From NCBI GenBank assembly GCA_035296565.1, contig DATHAQ010000030.1, positions 1-25,318 on the forward strand: DNA of 25,318 bases, read 5' to 3'. Source of the DNA: JACCZR01 sp035296565 (GTDB taxonomy: Bacteria; Actinomycetota; Thermoleophilia; Solirubrobacterales; Thermoleophilaceae). Numbering within the stretch: position 1 is the first letter of the stretch; each line of letters opens with the position of its first letter. Position numbers and translations under genes: made by a program. A model generated the notes under the pieces. It saw nothing but the letters and a program-made list of their open reading frames with translations, ran no database searches and was not told the origin of the DNA. Of this stretch, positions 21,579-25,318 are shown in pieces.

Positions 21579-22729
21579 TCGATGCGTCCCTCGTAGGCGC
21601 GCAGCGCGGCCTTCGCGTCGTCGACGTGGTCGCCGCCGAACTTGTCGCGGCAGGCCGAGCCGAGGACCAGCGCCACCATCGCCTCGGCCACCACGCCGGC
21701 GGCCGGGACGGTGCAGGAGTCGGTGCGCTCGCGCAGCGCCTGGGCGGGCTCGTGGGTGGCGAGGTCCACCGAGCGCAGCGGCTTGGTCAGGGTGGGCAGG
21801 GGCTTCATGGCGCCGAGCACGACCAGCGGGTCGCCAGTGGTCATCCCGCCCTCTACGCCGCCCGCACGGTTGGTCGCGCGGGTGAAGCCCTCCTCCTCCG
21901 AGAAGAAGATCTCGTCGTGGGCCTGCGAGCCCACTCGCCCCGCCAGGTCGAAGCCGTCGCCGATCCCCACGCCCTTCATCGCCTGAATGGACATGATCGC
22001 CTGCGCCAGGCGGCCGTCCAGGCGCTCGTCCCAGGACAGATAGGAGCCGAGCCCCGGCACCAGGCCGAAGGCCATCACCTCGTAGACGCCGCCCAGCGAC
22101 TCGTTGGCCTTTCGCGCGCGGTTGATCTCCTCGACCATCTCCGCGCCGGCCTCGCCGTCCAGGCAGCGCACCGGCGAGTCGTCCACCCCGACGAAGTCCT
22201 CGGGCGTAAGGTCGTCGCGCGCCGGAGCGCGAACCGAGCCGATCTGGGTCACGTGGCTGTGCACCACCACCCCGAGCTCGCGCAGGAAAGCCTTGGCCAG
22301 GCCCCCAGCCGCGACCCGAGCGGTGGTCTCGCGCGCGCTCGCGCGCTCGAGCACGTTGCGCACGTCGGTGAAGCCGAACTTCTGCACGCCGGCCAGATCG
22401 GCGTGGCCGGGGCGCGGGAGGTGGACCTCTTCGACCTGGCCGTTGACCGGCCAGGGGTTCATCCGCTCCTCCCAGTTGGCGTAGTCGCGGTTGGCGATCC
22501 GCAGCGACACGGGGCTGCCCAGCGTCTTGCCGTGACGGACCCCCGCGGTGACCTCGGCGCGGTCGGTCTCGATCTTCATACGCCCCCCGCGGCCGTGCCC
22601 GAGCTGCCTGCGCGCCAGGTCGCGGTCGATGTCCTCGGGAGCCAGCTCGAGCCCCGCGGGCAGCCCCTCGAGGACTGCGGTCAGGCCCGGGCCGTGCGAC
22701 TCACCGGCGGTTGTGAAGCGGAGCGCCAT
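21566..22729 (-). CDS. aroC: Chorismate synthase
   Basis: 387 residues, normal length. It makes chorismate from EPSP using reduced FMN, the last shikimate step. Family motifs: start FTTAGESHGPGLTAVLEGLPAG, RRQLGHGRGGRMKIE with DRAEVTAGVRHGKTLGSPV, RPGHADLAGVQKFGFTDVRNVLERASARETTARVA (signature regions shown in parts at about 125-160), GGMTTGDPLVV and the C-terminal VDLATHEPAQ. ATG 22729 has the context AGCGCG and is 26 bp downstream of the chimeric pilus-gene remnant. It is the first gene of the aro operon. Confidence 0.95.
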   Translation of the reverse strand: MALRFTTAGESHGPGLTAVLEGLPAGLELAPEDIDRDLARRQLGHGRGGRMKIETDRAEVTAGVRHGKTLGSPVSLRIANRDYANWEERMNPWPVNGQVEEVHLPRPGHADLAGVQKFGFTDVRNVLERASARETTARVAAGGLAKAFLRELGVVVHSHVTQIGSVRAPARDDLTPEDFVGVDDSPVRCLDGEAGAEMVEEINRARKANESLGGVYEVMAFGLVPGLGSYLSWDERLDGRLAQAIMSIQAMKGVGIGDGFDLAGRVGSQAHDEIFFSEEEGFTRATNRAGGVEGGMTTGDPLVVLGAMKPLPTLTKPLRSVDLATHEPAQALRERTDSCTVPAAGVVAEAMVALVLGSACRDKFGGDHVDDAKAALRAYEGRIEWRR

Positions 22730-22755
22730 CGCGCTCCCAGCCTATTGCGGGCGAA

Positions 22756-23193
22756 TCAGCCGTCCGGCGTCGCCGGGTGGACCGTCGTGTAGTCAGCCGG
22801 CGGGTTGGGGCCGATCGGAGGCACCTCGTCGCTGGTGTAGTAGCCCAACGGCGGGTGCGTGTGGCAGCGCTCGGAGTTGAACGGTTTGCAGGGGTTGAAG
22901 GGGTTGGTGTAGGCCCACGGGTTGGCCGCGTTGGGGTACGCCTGACCGGCCCCATCGTCGATCGCTATCTCTGTGTCCACCAGCAGCGAGCCCGAGCCCG
23001 CGGCTGCGCTCGTCGCGCCGAGGGCCTCGGCGTCGCGAACCTCGCCGTCGCTCACGAGGCCAAACTCGAGGTCGACGCTGGCGGACTTGCTGAGCCGGCC
23101 CGCCTCGACGCCGGCCGCCGCGAGGTAGCGGCCGTCGATGTCCAGGGCGACGGGCATCCGCGAGACCGGCTTCTTCTTCATGGACAGCCCCAT
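22756..23193 (-). pseudogene. Chimeric reading frame: PilM-like N-terminus joined to an unrelated tail
   Basis: A 145-codon frame from ATG 23193. Residues 1-62 (MKKKPVSRMPVALDIDGRYLA, SDGEVRDAEALGAT) match the start of PilM, the actin-like cytoplasmic protein of type IV pilus machines, which is normally about 350 residues. From residue ~63 the sequence changes to SLLVDTEIAIDDGAG and a Pro/Asn/Cys-rich tail (NPFNPCKPFNSERC, PPIGPNPP) that does not belong to PilM. The simplest reading is an in-frame deletion fusing the 5' end of pilM to the 3' end of a later gene of a pilMNO-like operon. Its position just before aroC fits, since pilMNO and aro genes are linked in several phyla. A genuine short protein is possible but I think less likely. 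Confidence 0.6.
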
Positions 23194-23277
23194 GGCGATA
23201 GGGCGGTTATCGACCCGCGCCCCGGGGAGCTTGAAGGCGCTGGACGCTCGTACTAGCCCGGGTGGCCAGCACTCATG

Positions 23278-24024
23278 TCAGGAGAGGAAGAGGCGCTCGT
23301 ACAGGTCGATGAGCTCGGGCCCGGCCAGCACGGCGACCACGCCGCCCAGCGCGAGGAAGGGGCCGAAGGGGACGCCCTTCTTGCGGGCGCCCTTCCCCTC
23401 GCGGGCCATTATCACCACTCCCACGACGGTCCCCCCTACGAAGGCGACGAACATCGCCGGCACCACCGACAGGCCCAGGAATAGTCCCATGACCCCGGCG
23501 AGCTTCACATCGCCCATCCCCATCCCCGCCGGGTAGGCCAGGGCGGCGATCAGCAGGAATGCGAAAGCGGCCACGCCGGCGATGGCTAGCTCCGGGAGCT
23601 CGTCCGGGCGCAGCACCACGCCGATCGCCAACCCGTAGACGGCCAGAGGCCCGACGATGCGGTTGGGGATGATCCGGTGCTCGAGGTCGATGGCGGCCAC
23701 AGCCACCAGCGCGGCCGCCAAGGGGAGCTCCCAGGCCAGCGCCTCGTCGAAGCCGTTGACGAGCGCCACCGCAACGAACAGGACGGCGGTGAACGCCTCC
23801 ACGAGCGGATAGCGAGCCGAGATCGAAGTCGCGCAGTTGCGACAGCGCCCCCGCAGCAGCAGCCACAAGAGGATCGGAACGTTGTTCCAGGGCTGTATCG
23901 GCTGCCCGCAGCCCGGACACTGGGAGCGCGGCCGGCTGATCGACTGGCCCTGGGGCACCCGGTGGACCACCACGTTGAGGACGCTGCCGGTCACGGCGCC
24001 GAGCACTCCGACCAGGGCGGCCAT
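23278..24024 (-). CDS. pilD: Type IV prepilin peptidase (A24 family)
   Basis: 248 residues from ATG 24024. Hydrophobic with about seven to eight membrane segments. The N-terminal methylase-like region has the two CxxC pairs Cys36/Cys39 and Cys61/Cys64 (CPGC, CRNC). The two catalytic aspartates are Asp113 in AAIDLEHRIIPN and Asp172 in GMGMGDVKLAG (the GxGD motif). It cleaves, and probably N-methylates, type IV pilin precursors at the inner membrane. The start is two bases after the stop of the upstream pilus-gene remnant, and it is the only intact pilus gene here. Pilin, PilB/PilT/PilC are not in the window. Confidence 0.92.
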   Translation of the reverse strand: MAALVGVLGAVTGSVLNVVVHRVPQGQSISRPRSQCPGCGQPIQPWNNVPILLWLLLRGRCRNCATSISARYPLVEAFTAVLFVAVALVNGFDEALAWELPLAAALVAVAAIDLEHRIIPNRIVGPLAVYGLAIGVVLRPDELPELAIAGVAAFAFLLIAALAYPAGMGMGDVKLAGVMGLFLGLSVVPAMFVAFVGGTVVGVVIMAREGKGARKKGVPFGPFLALGGVVAVLAGPELIDLYERLFLS

Positions 24025-24026
24025 GA

Positions 24027-24428
24027 TCAGTACTGCAACGCGGGGATCTCCCGCCACGCGTTCTGGACCAGACCGGCGGCCCCGTAGGGGCCGATCAGGT
24101 CGAAGGCGCCGTTGAAAAAGCTGATGTTGACCTTGTTCGAGCCTACGTCCACTCCGCCGTTCCCGTCGACGTAGACACCACCGTAGATGGTGATGCCGCC
24201 GCGCAGAATCACCAGGTCGGCGCTCGAGATGCTGGTGTTGGTGTGGTAGACGACGCCGTAGAAGGTCGAGTTGCCGTCGAACTCGAGCGTGCCGGAGTTC
24301 CAGACGATTATTCCGGGCTTTTCGGGGAGAGTTCAGGTCGCGTTGCTCTTGTAGCTGGCCGGGCAGCTCTCGACCCAGACAACCTTGCCGATCAGCTGAG
24401 CTTCGGTCTGACAGCCTCGTTCGTGCGT
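24027..24428 (-). pseudogene. C-terminal remnant of a pilus-associated protein with an internal TGA
   Basis: After an in-frame TAG (24431-24429) this frame runs CQTEAQLIGKVVWVES, then hits TGA at 24335-24333, and continues without another stop through PEKPGIIVWNSGTLEFDG, STFYGVVYHTNTS, LRGGITIYGGVYVDGNGG and WREIPALQY to TGA 24027. The repeated G-x-hydrophobic, Y-G-G/V-V-Y pattern is a right-handed beta-helix-like turn array, as at the C-terminus of PilX-like or pilus-tip proteins in this phylum (memory). The N-terminal part is absent, cut near 24430 where a divergent gene begins. Both the 5' truncation and the opal codon mark it as a pseudogene. Confidence 0.65.
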
Positions 24429-24435
24429 CTAGAGT
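24408..24435 (+). promoter_or_regulatory. Promoter of the 24443 gene, probably leaderless
   Basis: CTGACA (24408-24413, five of six matches to TTGACA), a 16-bp spacer and TAGAGT (24430-24435, TAnnnT) are followed by seven bases and the GTG start at 24443. That places transcription start at the start codon, with no room for a ribosome-binding site. Confidence 0.55.
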
Positions 24436-24442
24436 CGCTTCG

Positions 24443-24844
24443 GTGCACCTGCGCCGGGCGTTGTTGCTGTTCGCGATGGTGCTCGGCTTCGCCGCCCTGG
24501 CCGCCACGATCTCGCAGGCGCCGCGCCGCCAGATGAAGGGGCGCGGGCCAGCGGCGGCCCCGCCTCGGCAGGTGCCCCTCAGCGGACCGGAGCAGGTCCG
24601 CCTCTCGGGCAAGGGAAGGCCGCGGGTCGCGCGCGTGCGCGCGGGCGACGCCGCGACCCTCGTGGTGTCGGTTCCCGAGCCGGGCCAAGTCAAGCTGCAG
24701 GGCCTGGATCTCCTGGCCGCCGCCGAGCCGTCCACACCCGCCACGTTCCCCCTACGCCTCGAGCCGGGGCGTTATCGGGCGGTGTTCACGCCGGCGGGCT
24801 CCGGCGACGTCCGCGCGATCGGGACGGTGCTCGTCAGGCGCTGA
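24443..24844 (+). CDS. Small exported or membrane-anchored hypothetical protein
   Basis: 133 residues from GTG 24443. Residues 3-25 (LRRALLLFAMVLGFAALAATI) form an uncleaved anchor or signal peptide after a basic start. A Pro/Arg-rich linker follows, then a beta-rich domain from about 50 (PRVARVRAGDAATLVVSV, GQVKLQGLDL, RLEPGRYRAVF, RAIGTVLVRR), resembling a small immunoglobulin/cupredoxin-like sandwich; no copper ligands are evident. It probably sits at the outer face of the membrane. It is convergent with, and overlaps by 11 bp, the PAS gene. Function unknown. Confidence 0.75.
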   Translation: MHLRRALLLFAMVLGFAALAATISQAPRRQMKGRGPAAAPPRQVPLSGPEQVRLSGKGRPRVARVRAGDAATLVVSVPEPGQVKLQGLDLLAAAEPSTPATFPLRLEPGRYRAVFTPAGSGDVRAIGTVLVRR

Positions 24845-25318
24845 TCGCGGCGCGGGCGGGGGCCCCGCTGAGGACCAGGTGGTCCGGCGAGCCGTCCTCG
24901 CCGCGGGCCACCGTGACCGTGCCGCTGACCGGCACGAGCAGGCCCTCCTTGTGCAGATAGCACGTCTCGATCGGGCTCTCTTCCAGCTCGCCGCCGGCCA
25001 GCCGCCCCCGCAGCTCGCGGTGCTCCTTGCGCGTGCTGTCGTCGCTGAGCGAGGAGGGCCAGATGGCTGTCTTGAACTCCTCCTCGGAGTAGCCGACCAG
25101 CTCGCAGAAGACTGGGTTGAGCTCCCGGAAACGGCCCTCGAGGTCGAGCAGGGCCATCGGGACCTCCACGTCGTCGAAGCCCTCGCGCGGCTCGCGGCCG
25201 GACACGGGCCCGGGCTCGGGCTCTGGAGGGTGGGCGGAGACCGGCGCCGCGGAGGGCTCGGCCACGACCGGGTCTACCGTCGAGGCGCCCGACAGCGCCC
25301 TACCCACGGTGTGCTCGA
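24834..25318 (-). CDS. PAS-domain protein, 5' end outside the window
   Basis: The frame is open to the window edge; GTG 25307 may or may not be the start. The N-terminal visible part is Pro/Glu-rich and disordered. Then comes a PAS domain: MALLDLEGRFRELNPVFCELVGYSEEEF, a polar middle with ESPIETCYLHKEGLLVPVSGTVTV, and DGSPDHLVLSG. It ends soon after the PAS fold with no kinase or GGDEF output, so in this window it is a C-terminal PAS sensor module, possibly attached to an upstream domain beyond the edge. Confidence 0.8.
   Translation of the reverse strand, partial: EHTVGRALSGASTVDPVVAEPSAAPVSAHPPEPEPGPVSGREPREGFDDVEVPMALLDLEGRFRELNPVFCELVGYSEEEFKTAIWPSSLSDDSTRKEHRELRGRLAGGELEESPIETCYLHKEGLLVPVSGTVTVARGEDGSPDHLVLSGAPARAAISA

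Noticed and set aside
23876..23888. GGAAC-GTT-GTTCC palindrome, resembling an SOS box
   Set aside because: The spacer is 3 bp rather than 4 and it lies inside pilD coding sequence, where the codons are constrained.
3921..24335. Stop-codon recoding (readthrough or selenocysteine) as a common explanation for the in-frame TAG and TGA
   Set aside because: Two different stop codons in two unrelated genes, one also 5'-truncated; no stem-loop recognised after the TGA, and intact neighbours use both codons as normal stops.

Overview
The window is a high-GC, densely packed actinobacterial chromosome segment, most likely from Thermoleophilia (Solirubrobacterales or a relative). This is inferred from family content: SnoaL-like genes starting MSQENV, a secreted-protein stub with an AAFPG signal end, many GTG starts with GTGA stop/start overlaps, and an aroC-aroKB-aroQ-pepP block next to type IV pilus genes. 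No rRNA, tRNA, CRISPR array or intact insertion sequence was seen.

Layout. 1-2910 is a mosaic of host-like pieces (a C-terminal fragment, a truncated secreted protein, one intact and one truncated SnoaL-like gene) and phage or mobile-element-like small genes on the minus strand (zinc-motif proteins and an excisionase-like HTH protein). No integrase is present. 3024-5400 holds a glutaminase broken by an in-frame amber codon, an intact ZIP metal transporter, and a methyltransferase pseudogene with an internal deletion and a frameshift. 5404-10815 is ordinary: an AbiEi-like/DUF559 protein, an MBL hydrolase, an RsbW-like ATPase, a DUF72 protein, an ABC-2 exporter pair and a cupin.

10871-16777 is the most coherent functional block, a DNA-damage mutagenesis cluster. 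On the minus strand it reads imuB, a translationally coupled DUF6504-like gene, an ArsC/Spx-like gene, then dnaE2. Near-perfect actinobacterial LexA (SOS) boxes sit at the starts of both imuB and dnaE2. A UBP-type zinc-finger gene is divergent from imuB across the same SOS box. No imuA is visible.

16846-18491 holds an SDR oxidoreductase and a TauE/SafE permease whose stop codons share one CTAG. 18491-22729 is a tightly overlapped shikimate operon (aroC, a fused aroK-aroB, aroQ) running into pepP. 22756-24428 looks like a collapsed type IV pilus locus: a pilM-like N-terminus joined to an unrelated tail, an intact prepilin peptidase, and the C-terminal remnant of a pilus-associated protein with an internal stop. 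The window ends with a small exported protein and a partial PAS-domain protein.

A recurring theme is gene decay: at least six broken or chimeric genes in 25 kb among otherwise intact neighbours. Either this lineage is losing genes here or the assembly carries base errors. The lesions are of several kinds (amber, opal, 1-nt insertion, large deletions), which argues against one cause such as codon reassignment.
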